Positions 55,241 to 64,000 of a DNA stretch of 64,000 nucleotides are shown piece after piece. The notes beneath the pieces are model-generated. The model saw only the letters and a list, made by a program, of their open reading frames with translations. It was not told the DNA's origin and did not search any database. The stretch is from CANDYO01 sp049653745. GTDB taxonomy: Bacteria; Pseudomonadota; Alphaproteobacteria; Rickettsiales; CANDYO01. The translations under genes and the position numbers were made by a program. The DNA is taken from NCBI GenBank assembly GCA_049653745.1, contig JBASGW010000031.1, positions 1-64,000 of the forward strand. Reading direction: 5' to 3'. Each line of letters starts with the position of its first letter. Position 1 is the stretch's first letter.

Positions 55241-57850
55241 TTATGTCAATTTCTTAAGTTGATATAACTTCTCCAAGGCCTCTTTAGGAGATAATTCGTC
55301 AATATCTAGGTTATTTATGAAGTCTATAACAGGGTGATGATGTTTTTCATCACTGCTTTGGAAATCTAGATTTATTGCATAATTATGTTCTTTTTCTAAA
55401 TTTTCTAGAACCGCCTTAGCCCTGCAAATAACTTGCTTAGGCAAGCCAGCCATTTCAGCCACATGAATTCCATAAGATTTATCAGCAACTCCAGAAATAA
55501 CTTTATGAAGAAAAATTACCTTATTTTGCCATTCTTTAATTTGCATAGTATAGCATACTAAAGAAGCAAGCTGACTCTTTAAAGCTGTTAACTCGTGATA
55601 ATGTGTGGCGAATAATGCTCTTGATTTTAGCTTATTATGAATAAATTCTAAACATGCTGAAGCGATAGAAACTCCATCATATGTAGAGGTTCCTCGGCCA
55701 ATTTCATCTAAAATTATTAAAGACCTAGCTGTGGCATTATTAAGAATATTTGCTGTTTCTACCATCTCCACCATAAAAGTTGAACGCCCTCTAGCTAAAT
55801 CATCAGCAGCACCAACTCTACTAAAAATTTTATCAACCACCCCAAAAGAGGCTGATTTAGAAGGAACATAGCATCCTATCTGTGCTAAGATAACAATTAA
55901 TGCATTCTGCCTTAGAAAGGTGCTCTTACCTGCCATATTGGGCCCAGTAATAAGCCATAAATTTTGCTCATCTTGAAAATGGCAATCATTAGCAACAAAT
56001 TCTTGTTTTTGTTTTCTTAAAGCATTTTCAATAACTGGATGCCTTCCCAAAATAATATTAAAATTACAGCTATTATCTAAATTAGGTCTAACATAAGAAT
56101 TTTTAGAAGCAAGATAAGCAAAATTACAAGCAACATCAATCACTGCTATAGAGCTAGCAAATAAAAGTAACATGTCAGCTTTATTCAAAACATTTTCAAC
56201 TAATTGAGTATAAAGATGTAACTCCAACTTAATAATATTATCAGAAACATTTAACAACTCTCCCTCTAAGCTACGTAACTCCATGGTAGTATATCTTACA
56301 GAGTTTGCTAAAGTTTGCCGATGAATAAAAATATCTTCTTTTATTTTAGATACATGTTGAGGAGTGATATCAATAAAATATCCTAAAACATTATTATGGT
56401 TTATTTTTAATGAGTTAATTCCGCTCTCTTTAATATATTTTTGTTTTAAAGCTTGTATCTGATTTTGGCCATTATCTTTAAGTTCATATAGCTGATCAAG
56501 CCTTGCGTTATATTCAGGTTTTATAAAGCCACCATCACGCGCAAGCATTGGCAATTCATTAGCTAATGCTTCTTCTAATTGATTAGATAAATCATCAAAA
56601 TTGATCAGATTATCTAAATGATTTTTTAGATTTATATTTATTTCACCTTCAAAATAGGCAAAAATATTACTAATTAAATTTGCCGTGGCTAAGCTTTGTT
56701 TTATAATTTGTAAATCTCTAGGTCCACCTCGATTAAACCCTAACCTAGATAAAGCCCTTTCTACATCTCCCATTTGCATAAGTAGAGAGGTTAACTCTTC
56801 TAATAAAGATGAATTATTTAGAAAAAATTCAACTAAATCTAGGCGATTATTAATTGCTTCAACATCTATTAAAGGATTAGCTAGATACTGATTAAGCAGC
56901 CTAGAGCCTGAAGCTGTTTTTGTTTGATTTATTAAATCAAACAAACTACCTGTTCGCTCTCCGCTAGTGGTAACATTTATTTCTAAATTCCTGCGAGTGG
57001 CAGCATCTATAGTCATAAAAAGTGAAACATCTAGTTTTTTAGGATAATTTATTCTAAGATTATTAACTTTTTGGGTTAACTCTACATATTCTAAAATTGC
57101 TCCACAGGCTATTAAACTGGCTGATGAACTTATATCAAAAGATTCACTGCTAATCACATTATAGTAATGTTTAATTTTATGTTCTGCTTTATTATAATCA
57201 AAAAGATTATTGGCTTGGATAGTTAATATCCTTCTATAATCAATTAGGGCTGCATTCATTTCATTATTTTGGTAAGCTTTATCACTAATAAGTATTTCTT
57301 TAGGAGAAATTCTAGCCAAGTCATTACTTAGTGAAATTAAGCTACTCTTACAGAAATAAAATTCACCTGTAGATATATCCGCCCAAGATAATGCTATTTC
57401 TTCTTTAAAATTTGCTATAGCTAAGAGAAAATTAGAAGAATTATTTTTAAGTAAATTCTCTTCAGTTAGAGTTCCAGGAGTGATTATTCTAATAACTTCT
57501 CTTCTAACAACCTCCTTATAACCCCTTTTTTTAGCTTCTTCTGGCTTTTCCATTTGCTCACAAATGGCAACTTTATTTCCTTTCTCAATTAACTTTTCAA
57601 CATAAGAGTCACTACTATGGAATGGAATTCCGCACATTGGAATATCTGCACCTAAGTGCTGACCTCTTTTAGTTAAGGCAATACCTAAAATGGGCGCTGC
57701 AACCACAGCATCTTCAAAAAACATTTCATAAAAATCACCCATCCGATAAAATAAAATACTATCTTGATGCTGCATTTTTACATCAAGATATTGTTTCATC
57801 ATGGGGGTTAAGTTATTGGTATTTGCAAAAGGAAAACTCTGTTGAGTCAT
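55241..57850 (-). CDS. mutS: DNA mismatch repair protein MutS
   Basis: Recognises mismatches and starts repair. The mismatch-contacting Phe-x-Glu sits in ILFYRMGDFYEMFFEDAV, the ATPase site is ITGPNMAGKSTFLRQNAL and the Walker B/signature part is SLIILDEIGRGTSTYDG with ATHYHEL. The length of 869 residues is normal. It follows tsaB by 13 bases. Confidence 0.98.
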   Translation of the reverse strand: MTQQSFPFANTNNLTPMMKQYLDVKMQHQDSILFYRMGDFYEMFFEDAVVAAPILGIALTKRGQHLGADIPMCGIPFHSSDSYVEKLIEKGNKVAICEQMEKPEEAKKRGYKEVVRREVIRIITPGTLTEENLLKNNSSNFLLAIANFKEEIALSWADISTGEFYFCKSSLISLSNDLARISPKEILISDKAYQNNEMNAALIDYRRILTIQANNLFDYNKAEHKIKHYYNVISSESFDISSSASLIACGAILEYVELTQKVNNLRINYPKKLDVSLFMTIDAATRRNLEINVTTSGERTGSLFDLINQTKTASGSRLLNQYLANPLIDVEAINNRLDLVEFFLNNSSLLEELTSLLMQMGDVERALSRLGFNRGGPRDLQIIKQSLATANLISNIFAYFEGEININLKNHLDNLINFDDLSNQLEEALANELPMLARDGGFIKPEYNARLDQLYELKDNGQNQIQALKQKYIKESGINSLKINHNNVLGYFIDITPQHVSKIKEDIFIHRQTLANSVRYTTMELRSLEGELLNVSDNIIKLELHLYTQLVENVLNKADMLLLFASSIAVIDVACNFAYLASKNSYVRPNLDNSCNFNIILGRHPVIENALRKQKQEFVANDCHFQDEQNLWLITGPNMAGKSTFLRQNALIVILAQIGCYVPSKSASFGVVDKIFSRVGAADDLARGRSTFMVEMVETANILNNATARSLIILDEIGRGTSTYDGVSIASACLEFIHNKLKSRALFATHYHELTALKSQLASLVCYTMQIKEWQNKVIFLHKVISGVADKSYGIHVAEMAGLPKQVICRAKAVLENLEKEHNYAINLDFQSSDEKHHHPVIDFINNLDIDELSPKEALEKLYQLKKLT

Positions 57851-57863
57851 AATAATATAATCT

Positions 57864-58499
57864 TTATATTTTTTTGATAAAATCAGGCTCGCGTATATAT
57901 AATGGTATTAAATCATGATATTGTTTTTTTTGCCAATAAAATTCAGTAGCCTTACTTAAAAGTTCTGCATTTACATTAACTATATATTGATCAAGAGACG
58001 AGTCTTCCTTTGTTAACAAGGCTATTCCATCACCAATTAATAAAGCATCATCAGATAGCTTTAAATCATCAATATTCACTAAACTAGGTTCAGCTATTAT
58101 TTCTAAATTTTTACTAAATTTTTGTTGGTAAACTTGATCACGCCTTGCATTGAGAAGAACTTCTATTGGTTGCTTTAAATTTTCTTGATAACGCTGCCAC
58201 GCTAAAACTTGAAAATTAGTAAGAGCTATTATTCTAAGTTTACTTGCTATTTGTAACCCTAATGCTGCAGCTAATCCTATTCTAACTCCTGTAAAACTAC
58301 CAGGTCCATTAGTAACACTAATAAGATCAATTTCTTCTATCTTAAGCTTAGCTTCTTTTAATGACTCATCAATTAGAGAAAAAAGCTTTTCCGCTTGTTG
58401 TGAAGATTCTTTGGTACTATTATGAGATAATAATTTATTATCACTTAAAATTGCTGCTGAGGCTAGGCTATTACTAGTGTCAAAAGATAGGATTTTCAT
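57864..58499 (-). CDS. tsaB: tRNA t6A synthesis protein TsaB
   Basis: Scaffold partner of TsaD in making threonylcarbamoyladenosine 37 in tRNA. The ASKHA start MKILSFDTSNSLASAAIL and the conserved VTNGPGSFTGVRIGLAAALG are clear. The length of 211 residues fits. Its start codon shares one base with the TTG of the divergent phosphohexomutase, so both promoters must lie inside the opposite gene. Confidence 0.95.
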   Translation of the reverse strand: MKILSFDTSNSLASAAILSDNKLLSHNSTKESSQQAEKLFSLIDESLKEAKLKIEEIDLISVTNGPGSFTGVRIGLAAALGLQIASKLRIIALTNFQVLAWQRYQENLKQPIEVLLNARRDQVYQQKFSKNLEIIAEPSLVNIDDLKLSDDALLIGDGIALLTKEDSSLDQYIVNVNAELLSKATEFYWQKKQYHDLIPLYIREPDFIKKI

Positions 58500-59755
58500 T
58501 GTTAATTATACCAAATATTTTTAAAGAATATGACATAAGAGGAAAAATAGGTAAAGAACTAAATGATGCTGTTGCCTATAAGTTAGGTCAATTATTTAGT
58601 TATAATGCAAAGCAACAAACTGTTGTAATTGCTAGAGATAACCGCAAAAGTTCTATTTCTTTCTTAAAATTCTTGTCTCAAGGCTTAACCAATTCAGGCT
58701 GCTCTGTTATTGAATTAGAGGGTGTTTGCACTTCTCCGCAATTATACTTTGCAAGTAGCTATCTTAAAGCTAATGGCGCCATTATGATTACCGGTTCACA
58801 TAATAATTTAGAATATAATGGCTTTAAATTTATGTTAGAACAAAAATCATTTTATGGAGAGAAATTAAAAAGCATTATTAGTAATCCTATTGTAGCGGGA
58901 ACTGGCTCTTATAATTTTATTAAGTTAGATTCCGAATATGCTCAAGCTTTAATGAAAAGCATTAACATAACTAAAAACTTTAAAATAGCATGGGAATGCA
59001 ATAATAGCGGCGTAGCAAAGCTGTTAAAAATATTAAAACTTCCAGGAAGACATCTATATTTAAACATAGAAACTGATGGTAAATTTGCTCATCAATTACC
59101 CGATCCTTTAATTGAAAAAACTTTAGATCAAATAAAACAAATCGTTATCAGTGAACAATGCGATTATGGTTTTGCTTTTGATGGTGATGGAGATCGTTTA
59201 GTGATGCTAAATTCAAAAGGCCAAGTATTAAATGGCGATCAATTAATTTACCTACTGGCTTTAAGTTTTAAAAACTCTTCTAATAAAAAAATTTTACTTG
59301 ATGTTAAAGCTAGCAATATTTTAATAGAGTTTTTAGAAGAATCAGGTTTTGAAGTTATTTTAGCGGCAAGCGGTCATTCTTTAATGAAAACTAGAATAGT
59401 TAAGGAAAACGCTTTATTAGCTTTAGAATTAAGTGGCCATATTGTAATTAACGACTCTAAATATTTACCTTTTGATGATGCATTATATGTTGCTTTAAGG
59501 CTTATAGAATATTTACAAAACAACCCTATTGTTTTCTTACCTCTAGCTCCCTTTGGAGAAGAATATAAAATTCCTAAAGTCTTATCTTTAAATCCTCAAA
59601 TATATAAACCTGAAGGTCTTCGTAAGTCTTTTAACGATGGATTTTATTTAATTAGAGCTTCAAATACCGAAGATTATATCTTGGTTAAATACGAAGCACT
59701 TAACCAAGAAAGAATCAATTTAATAGAAAAAGAAATAGAACAGCTATTAAACTAA
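58499..59755 (+). CDS. Phosphomannomutase/phosphoglucomutase
   Basis: Alpha-D-phosphohexomutase that interconverts sugar 1- and 6-phosphates. The phosphoserine loop is MITGSHNNLEYNG (usually TASHNP), the metal site is FAFDGDGDRLVML, the sugar site LELSGHIVIND and the phosphate-binding end RASNTEDYILVKYE. At 418 residues it is slightly short. The TTG start has AGGA about 8 bases upstream, inside tsaB. Substrate (mannose, glucose or glucosamine) cannot be decided. Confidence 0.88.
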   Translation: MLIIPNIFKEYDIRGKIGKELNDAVAYKLGQLFSYNAKQQTVVIARDNRKSSISFLKFLSQGLTNSGCSVIELEGVCTSPQLYFASSYLKANGAIMITGSHNNLEYNGFKFMLEQKSFYGEKLKSIISNPIVAGTGSYNFIKLDSEYAQALMKSINITKNFKIAWECNNSGVAKLLKILKLPGRHLYLNIETDGKFAHQLPDPLIEKTLDQIKQIVISEQCDYGFAFDGDGDRLVMLNSKGQVLNGDQLIYLLALSFKNSSNKKILLDVKASNILIEFLEESGFEVILAASGHSLMKTRIVKENALLALELSGHIVINDSKYLPFDDALYVALRLIEYLQNNPIVFLPLAPFGEEYKIPKVLSLNPQIYKPEGLRKSFNDGFYLIRASNTEDYILVKYEALNQERINLIEKEIEQLLN

Positions 59756-59771
59756 AGTATTTAGTTTAATA
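59745..59771. terminator. Bidirectional hairpin between convergent phosphohexomutase and glycosyltransferase genes
   Basis: A perfect 12-base inverted repeat, TATTAAACTAAA (59745-59756) and its partner (59760-59771), with a 3-base loop. It covers both stop codons. The stem is purely AT apart from one pair, so it may be weak. Confidence 0.55.
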
Positions 59772-61068
59772 AATCTTGGAAAATTTTGTTAAAATTCCAT
59801 TTCCAAGGAGGATTCCAGTAATTTATTCTTTCTTCTCCTTTTAAATCTCCCAACCAAGTCCCGCATCCCATATCTGCACCTATAATTTTTAAATTATTAT
59901 GATACTTAGAATTATAATAAATGTTTTGCTGAGAACAGATACTTTCCTTATCTTGGCTATTATTAATAGCTAATTTATCGCTAAAAGCTTGTATTATTGC
60001 TTCTAAATTATTTTCAGTTTCTCTAAATTCTTCTTTAGTTATTTTTGTATATGTACAAGTTTTATTTTTATACCGAGCAAAGTCAAAGTTAATAGCAACC
60101 CAATCCGGTAAGATAACATCTATATTGTTATTAATATTATTTTGATCAAAGTATGCTACAGTAAGTAATGGTAATGCATTAAAATAAATACGACTATATT
60201 CAGAACAAGGATACTTAATGGCATCAGGTGCATTTTTTTTATTAAAATGATTCCTATATAATAATTCAGTAGCTTTAATAATAATTGGATGATTGGGTTT
60301 AGCAGCTATAAATTGACTAGCATAGTAACCATTGTCTTGTTCTCTGGCTCCTATAAAATCAAACTTTTTCATATAATCATATAAAACTTCTGGATGATAT
60401 ATTTCAAAGTCCATATCACTGTAAAAACCTCCAAATGTTTCGACTGCCATAAAGCGCAATATGTCACTGGCTTCAGAGTAATGTCCTCTTAGTTGCTTCC
60501 CTTTTTCTATAGTTGTAATTAAAGTGTTGTATAGTTTATGATCTTTAAATTCCTCTAGCGTTTTAACCTGTACACCTTTCATATCTTTTATTTCTTCAGG
60601 AAATAATTCAGGCATATTAGTCCAAATGTAATGAGTCCAATCTTCAGAGGTTGAATTTAACCTTGAATAGTTAATCTTCAATAATTCAATATAAAAAGTA
60701 TTTAATAAAACTGGTTTTTCTTCATTAGAGAAATACATCCGATGAGTTATAGCTGGAACTTTTAAGTGATCAGCAACTTTAATATTGCTGTCATAAAGTT
60801 TTTTTAAACTATCTGACACTGCTTTTTTATCTTCTTCTTCATAATTGAAACCCTCTTGAGCTATGAACTCATCGATCATTGGATTATAGCATTTTTTTAA
60901 AATATTTTTTGCCAGCAACTTTTTATTAAGATCTCCTTTTTCTAAACTTTCTATAAACCGATCATATTTAATGCCAAGATTTCGAGAATTTTTAACCAAG
61001 TTTTTTATGAAAATAAGAGAGATAATTATAACTATAATATATAATAGTTTTTTAAGCTGAGGATTCAT
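59761..61068 (-). CDS. TcdA/TcdB-type DxD glycosyltransferase with N-terminal membrane anchor
   Basis: GT-A enzyme of the DxD sugar-binding type. The core has HYIWTNMPELFPEEIK, SEASDILRFMAVETFGG and the metal motif SDMDFE (Asp pair at residues 218 and 220), then SQFIAAKPNHPIIIKATELL. The fold region resembles clostridial toxin and capsular transferases that use UDP-sugars. An N-terminal helix (LLYIIVIIISLIFI) suggests membrane anchoring or a secretion signal. I preferred the ATG at 61068, 11 bases after AAGGA; an ATG at 61080 adds four residues but abuts that site. It is similar in layout to the protein at 35053. Confidence 0.78.
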   Translation of the reverse strand: MNPQLKKLLYIIVIIISLIFIKNLVKNSRNLGIKYDRFIESLEKGDLNKKLLAKNILKKCYNPMIDEFIAQEGFNYEEEDKKAVSDSLKKLYDSNIKVADHLKVPAITHRMYFSNEEKPVLLNTFYIELLKINYSRLNSTSEDWTHYIWTNMPELFPEEIKDMKGVQVKTLEEFKDHKLYNTLITTIEKGKQLRGHYSEASDILRFMAVETFGGFYSDMDFEIYHPEVLYDYMKKFDFIGAREQDNGYYASQFIAAKPNHPIIIKATELLYRNHFNKKNAPDAIKYPCSEYSRIYFNALPLLTVAYFDQNNINNNIDVILPDWVAINFDFARYKNKTCTYTKITKEEFRETENNLEAIIQAFSDKLAINNSQDKESICSQQNIYYNSKYHNNLKIIGADMGCGTWLGDLKGEERINYWNPPWKWNFNKIFQDLLN

Positions 61069-61115
61069 TAGAAAATACATCCTTAAATTAGATTAAATTA
61101 GTTATACTTATTTTT

Positions 61116-61697
61116 TTAAGACTTACAATAAATTTCTCTTTTATCGGTTATAATTATATCTAGTTTTTGATCATGTATTTCATGTATTAACTCATCTACA
61201 AGCTGAAAATTAAAACATACTCCTAAGTAAATTAGTCTAGGATTTTTTCTTTTTAACTCTGCAATAGTATAGTCATAAAATCCTTTGCCACTACCAATTC
61301 TATTCCCTTGAATATCACTTGCTATTAATGGGGCTATAACTATATCAGGCATTTCTTCTTGTTGTTGTATTTTTGGCTCCAAAATACTTGCAAAAGCATT
61401 TGAAGATATAAGCTCTTCACCTAAGCTCCAGGAGTAAAATTTTAATATTTTTGAAGAAGGATCAATAACTGGTAGAAGATATCTTGAGGCTCTTTTTTTA
61501 GTCAAATTTAAGAGGCTTAACTCTGAATTAATTGGATAATATAAAGCTATTTTCTTATGAGTCTTTAAAAAAGGTTCAATTATTTTTGAAATTTTTCCTA
61601 TTATTATTTTTTCTAATTCGTTTTTATCCATGCCAGATAAAGCATCTCTTTGAGTGCTGAAAATCTTTCTAATTTCTTGCTTAGATTTTAAAAACAT
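61116..61697 (-). CDS. 5-formyltetrahydrofolate cyclo-ligase
   Basis: Converts 5-formyl-THF to 5,10-methenyl-THF with ATP. The N-terminal IRKIFSTQRDALSG basic helix and the C-terminal GNRIGSGKGFYDYTIAELK nucleotide/folate motif are characteristic. The 193 residues match YgfA. It lies 36-50 bases before the glycosyltransferase on the same strand. Confidence 0.94.
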   Translation of the reverse strand: MFLKSKQEIRKIFSTQRDALSGMDKNELEKIIIGKISKIIEPFLKTHKKIALYYPINSELSLLNLTKKRASRYLLPVIDPSSKILKFYSWSLGEELISSNAFASILEPKIQQQEEMPDIVIAPLIASDIQGNRIGSGKGFYDYTIAELKRKNPRLIYLGVCFNFQLVDELIHEIHDQKLDIIITDKREIYCKS

Positions 61698-61783
61698 CTT
61701 TAAAATAATAAAAGTTAGCTTTTTGTTAACATTAATATGATATAAGTATGAGTATTACTGCTATAATATCAAGGGATAAATAA

Positions 61784-62389
61784 ATGATTGATAACCTTAA
61801 ATTATTAGAATTAATGAGTGCTAGAATGTTTCATGACTTGGCTGGACCAGTTGGCGCTGTTAATAATAGCTTAGATTTTCTAGAAGAAGAATCCTCTTCT
61901 CTAAGAGAGAAGGCTCTACAAATTATAAAATCTAGTAGTGATGAATCCATTTTAAGGCTTAAGTTTTTTCGAAAAGCTTATGGCTCTATAAACGATAAAA
62001 TGCTGGATTTACAAAGCTTAAAGTCAACAATCAACGAATTTTTAGAAAAAACTAAAATAAAAATAACTTGGCTTGAGACTGATATTCTTGAGATTGATAG
62101 CTCTATAGCAAAAATAATTATGAATTTTACTATTATAGCTGCAGCTTCTATAATTTATGGCGGTTTCTTAGAAATTTCTTGTTCTAACAGAGAATTAAAA
62201 ATTAAGTTTATTGCCTCCAACTTAATCTTATCAGACGAGACTATGTGTATTTTGAAAGGTGAATTAGAGAACATAACTCTTTCTTCTTCAAACATTCAAA
62301 TATACTTCACTCATCTGCTTATAAAAGACATAAATTATAAAATAAAAATAGATAAAAATACTAGCGAAACTATATTTACATTTAAATAA
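61784..62389 (+). CDS. chpT: Histidine phosphotransferase ChpT
   Basis: Passes phosphate from CckA to CtrA and CpdR in the alphaproteobacterial cell-cycle relay. The dimerisation/phosphorylation helix is RMFHDLAGPVGAVNNSLDFL (His17) and the C-terminal half is a degenerate HATPase-like domain without nucleotide-binding boxes. The 201 residues match. Its immediate neighbour is cheA, 20 bases downstream. Confidence 0.88.
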   Translation: MIDNLKLLELMSARMFHDLAGPVGAVNNSLDFLEEESSSLREKALQIIKSSSDESILRLKFFRKAYGSINDKMLDLQSLKSTINEFLEKTKIKITWLETDILEIDSSIAKIIMNFTIIAAASIIYGGFLEISCSNRELKIKFIASNLILSDETMCILKGELENITLSSSNIQIYFTHLLIKDINYKIKIDKNTSETIFTFK

Positions 62390-62409
62390 AAAATATTAAT
62401 GAGCATAAA

Positions 62410-64000
62410 ATGGATGAATTAGTAGCAGATTTTATATCGGAAACAACAGAAAGTTTACTTAATTTAGACAATGAATTAGTTGAATTGGAAGCCAATCCAG
62501 ACAATGTTGATTTATTAAGTAAAATTTTTAGAGTGATGCATACTATAAAAGGCACTTGTGGTTTTATTGGATTAAGTAAATTAGCTTCAGTGGCCCATGC
62601 TGCAGAAAATATATTAGATAAACTCCGTAGCAAAAAAATTACTGTAACCTCAGAAAAAATATCAATCTTACTAGAGGCTATAGATAATATTAAAAGTATA
62701 GTAGAACATATTCAAGGAACTGGCGAAGAACCTCAAACCGATTATTCTGAACTAATTGCAAGAATTAATGCTACTATATCTACCGAAGAAATCTCCGTAA
62801 TAAATTCACCCACTGCCTCAGTATCTATTTCAGAAACAGACAAAAAGCCCAGCGTGGAACTATCATTAGCTGAGTTAGATAAATTATTTGAACATAAAGA
62901 TCAGCTGCCTGCGGAAGCTCCAGTGGTAGAAAATAAAATAGAACCTACAAAAGAGCAAACTCCTTCAGCTCCTGAGCCCATTCAAACTATAGAAACAAAA
63001 AAAATTTCTACTCCTTCTAAAGCAACTAGCGAAGAACATGGAGATGATGGCAGTAATCAAGCGATTAGAGTAAAAGTTGAAGTGCTCGATAGCTTAATGC
63101 AGGCTGTAAGCGAGCTAGTATTAAATCGTAACCAATTACTCCAATTAGATCGCGTTATTCATGATGACCGCCTAACTTCTTCTTTGCAAAGCTTAAACTC
63201 TTTAACTTCTTCAATTCAAGAAATAGTGATGAGCACCAGAATGCAGCCTATAAGCAATGCTTGGCTAAAAGTTCCTAGAATTATTCGAGATATTTCAAAA
63301 GAACTTAATAAGAAAATAAATCTAATAATGATTGGGAAAGAGACCGAATTAGATAAACAGTTAATTGAATCAATAAAAGATCCTTTAGTTCATATGATTC
63401 GTAATTCTGCAGATCATGGCTTAGAAAAAGAGGAAGTTCGTTTAGCTGCAGGCAAACCAGCAGAAGGGACAATCACTCTTCAAGCATATCATTCTAGTGG
63501 TCATATTATTATAGAAGTTTCAGATGATGGAGCAGGTATTAATCTAGATAGAGTAAAAAGCAAAATACTAGAAAATGGCTTATCTACCGAAGCTGAAATA
63601 AACCAACTTAGTGAACAACAAATTATTCAATATATTTTTAAGGCAGGATTTTCTACAGCCACAAAAGTTACGGCTCTTTCTGGAAGAGGCGTTGGAATGG
63701 ACGTAGTAAAAAATAATATTGAAAGCATCCATGGAAGCGTTGAAATTAAAAGTGTTACTGGCAAGGGGTCTACTTTTATTCTTAAAATTCCTCTAACTTT
63801 AGCCATAATGCCTATTTTAATAGTAGATGTAAAAAATCAAAAATTTGGAATTCCTCAAAATAGTATCTTAGAAATGCTTAGAGTGGGCCCAGATTCTTCT
63901 TATGATATAGAAGAAATGAATGAGCATTTTATTTTACGTCTTAGAGATAGCTTAATACCTTTGGTTAAACTTTCTGATGTTTTAGAATTAACAGAGGATC
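62410..64000 (+). CDS. cheA: Chemotaxis histidine kinase CheA, 3'-truncated
   Basis: Receptor-coupled kinase that phosphorylates CheY. Seen in order are the Hpt domain with the phospho-His in MHTIKGTCGFIG (His44), an acidic linker (about 130-215), the dimer domain with QAVSELVLNRNQLL, the kinase domain (HMIRNSADHGLE, SDDGAGIN, LSGRGVGMDVVK) and the start of the CheW-like domain. The window ends inside it after 530 codons. The ATG at 62410 lies 20 bases after chpT, so they are probably cotranscribed. It implies chemotaxis and hence motility. Confidence 0.95.
   Translation, partial: MDELVADFISETTESLLNLDNELVELEANPDNVDLLSKIFRVMHTIKGTCGFIGLSKLASVAHAAENILDKLRSKKITVTSEKISILLEAIDNIKSIVEHIQGTGEEPQTDYSELIARINATISTEEISVINSPTASVSISETDKKPSVELSLAELDKLFEHKDQLPAEAPVVENKIEPTKEQTPSAPEPIQTIETKKISTPSKATSEEHGDDGSNQAIRVKVEVLDSLMQAVSELVLNRNQLLQLDRVIHDDRLTSSLQSLNSLTSSIQEIVMSTRMQPISNAWLKVPRIIRDISKELNKKINLIMIGKETELDKQLIESIKDPLVHMIRNSADHGLEKEEVRLAAGKPAEGTITLQAYHSSGHIIIEVSDDGAGINLDRVKSKILENGLSTEAEINQLSEQQIIQYIFKAGFSTATKVTALSGRGVGMDVVKNNIESIHGSVEIKSVTGKGSTFILKIPLTLAIMPILIVDVKNQKFGIPQNSILEMLRVGPDSSYDIEEMNEHFILRLRDSLIPLVKLSDVLELTED

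Noticed and set aside
1..64000. tRNA, rRNA, CRISPR arrays and prophage
   Set aside because: I read all gaps longer than 75 bases for cloverleaf ends, conserved rRNA blocks and regular repeats and found none. Small structured RNAs without strong sequence signals could be missed.

Overview
The window is AT-rich, densely coded DNA from an alphaproteobacterium. The evidence is an HemA-type 5-aminolevulinate synthase, a cytochrome bc1 operon with a Tat-type Rieske protein, SURF1, a CGFS glutaredoxin, an ELM1-like protein, a ChpT phosphotransferase and an rsmG-parA-parB cluster with an internal parS palindrome. Eukaryote-directed proteins (an OTU-type protease with an ankyrin-like region and two TcdA/TcdB-type glycosyltransferases), a type I secretion pair and low gene redundancy point to a host-associated lineage. 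I infer a Rickettsiales-like bacterium that keeps peptidoglycan, LPS and chemotaxis (for example a flagellated Midichloriaceae relative). No rRNA is present to confirm this.

Layout. 1-3164: the Tol envelope system (tolQ cut by the window edge, tolR, tolA, tolB) with no pal after it. 3313-6693: a type I secretion ATPase/permease and its membrane-fusion partner, closed by a strong hairpin terminator. 6809-8494: an unusual Ppx/GppA- or apyrase-like protein. 8747-13033: hemA, sppA, a coiled-coil hypothetical and lpxB. 13233-15098: a large OTU-protease candidate effector with its own promoter-like sequence and an N-terminal bipartite NLS-like motif. 15245-19698: small conserved proteins, a D,D-carboxypeptidase, a PLP dehydratase and yidC. 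19865-22389: petABC. 22551-28909: a co-directional run of rlmE, ELM1-like, yaaA, NlpD-like, pmbA and an MsbA-like exporter. 28923-31591 (minus): proB-rsfS-rlmH-nagZ.

31775-35045: grxD, surf1, ftsW and murG. 35053-37046 (minus): the first glycosyltransferase and a uracil-DNA glycosylase. 37102-42685: rluD, a phosphoethanolamine transferase-like protein, maeB and znuC. 42686-43678: an orphan protein I do not recognise. 43848-46533: ettA, tatA, tatD. 46537-47958: a secreted Sel1-repeat protein and an IS630-type transposase remnant. 48029-50008: uvrB. 50171-54254: mnmG-rsmG(parS)-parA-parB, a chromosome-segregation cluster usually close to the replication origin. 54248-58499 (minus): tsaB-mutS-phaC-like. 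58499-61697: phosphohexomutase, the second glycosyltransferase and 5-formyl-THF cyclo-ligase. 61784-64000: chpT and the start of cheA, linking CtrA-type cell-cycle phosphorelay and chemotaxis.

Housekeeping functions dominate: envelope assembly (Tol, LpxB, YidC, MurG, FtsW, DacA-like, NagZ, NlpD-like), respiration, DNA repair and segregation, and RNA modification. Scattered among them are single accessory genes that look directed at a eukaryotic host. I found no tRNA, rRNA, CRISPR array or intact insertion sequence.
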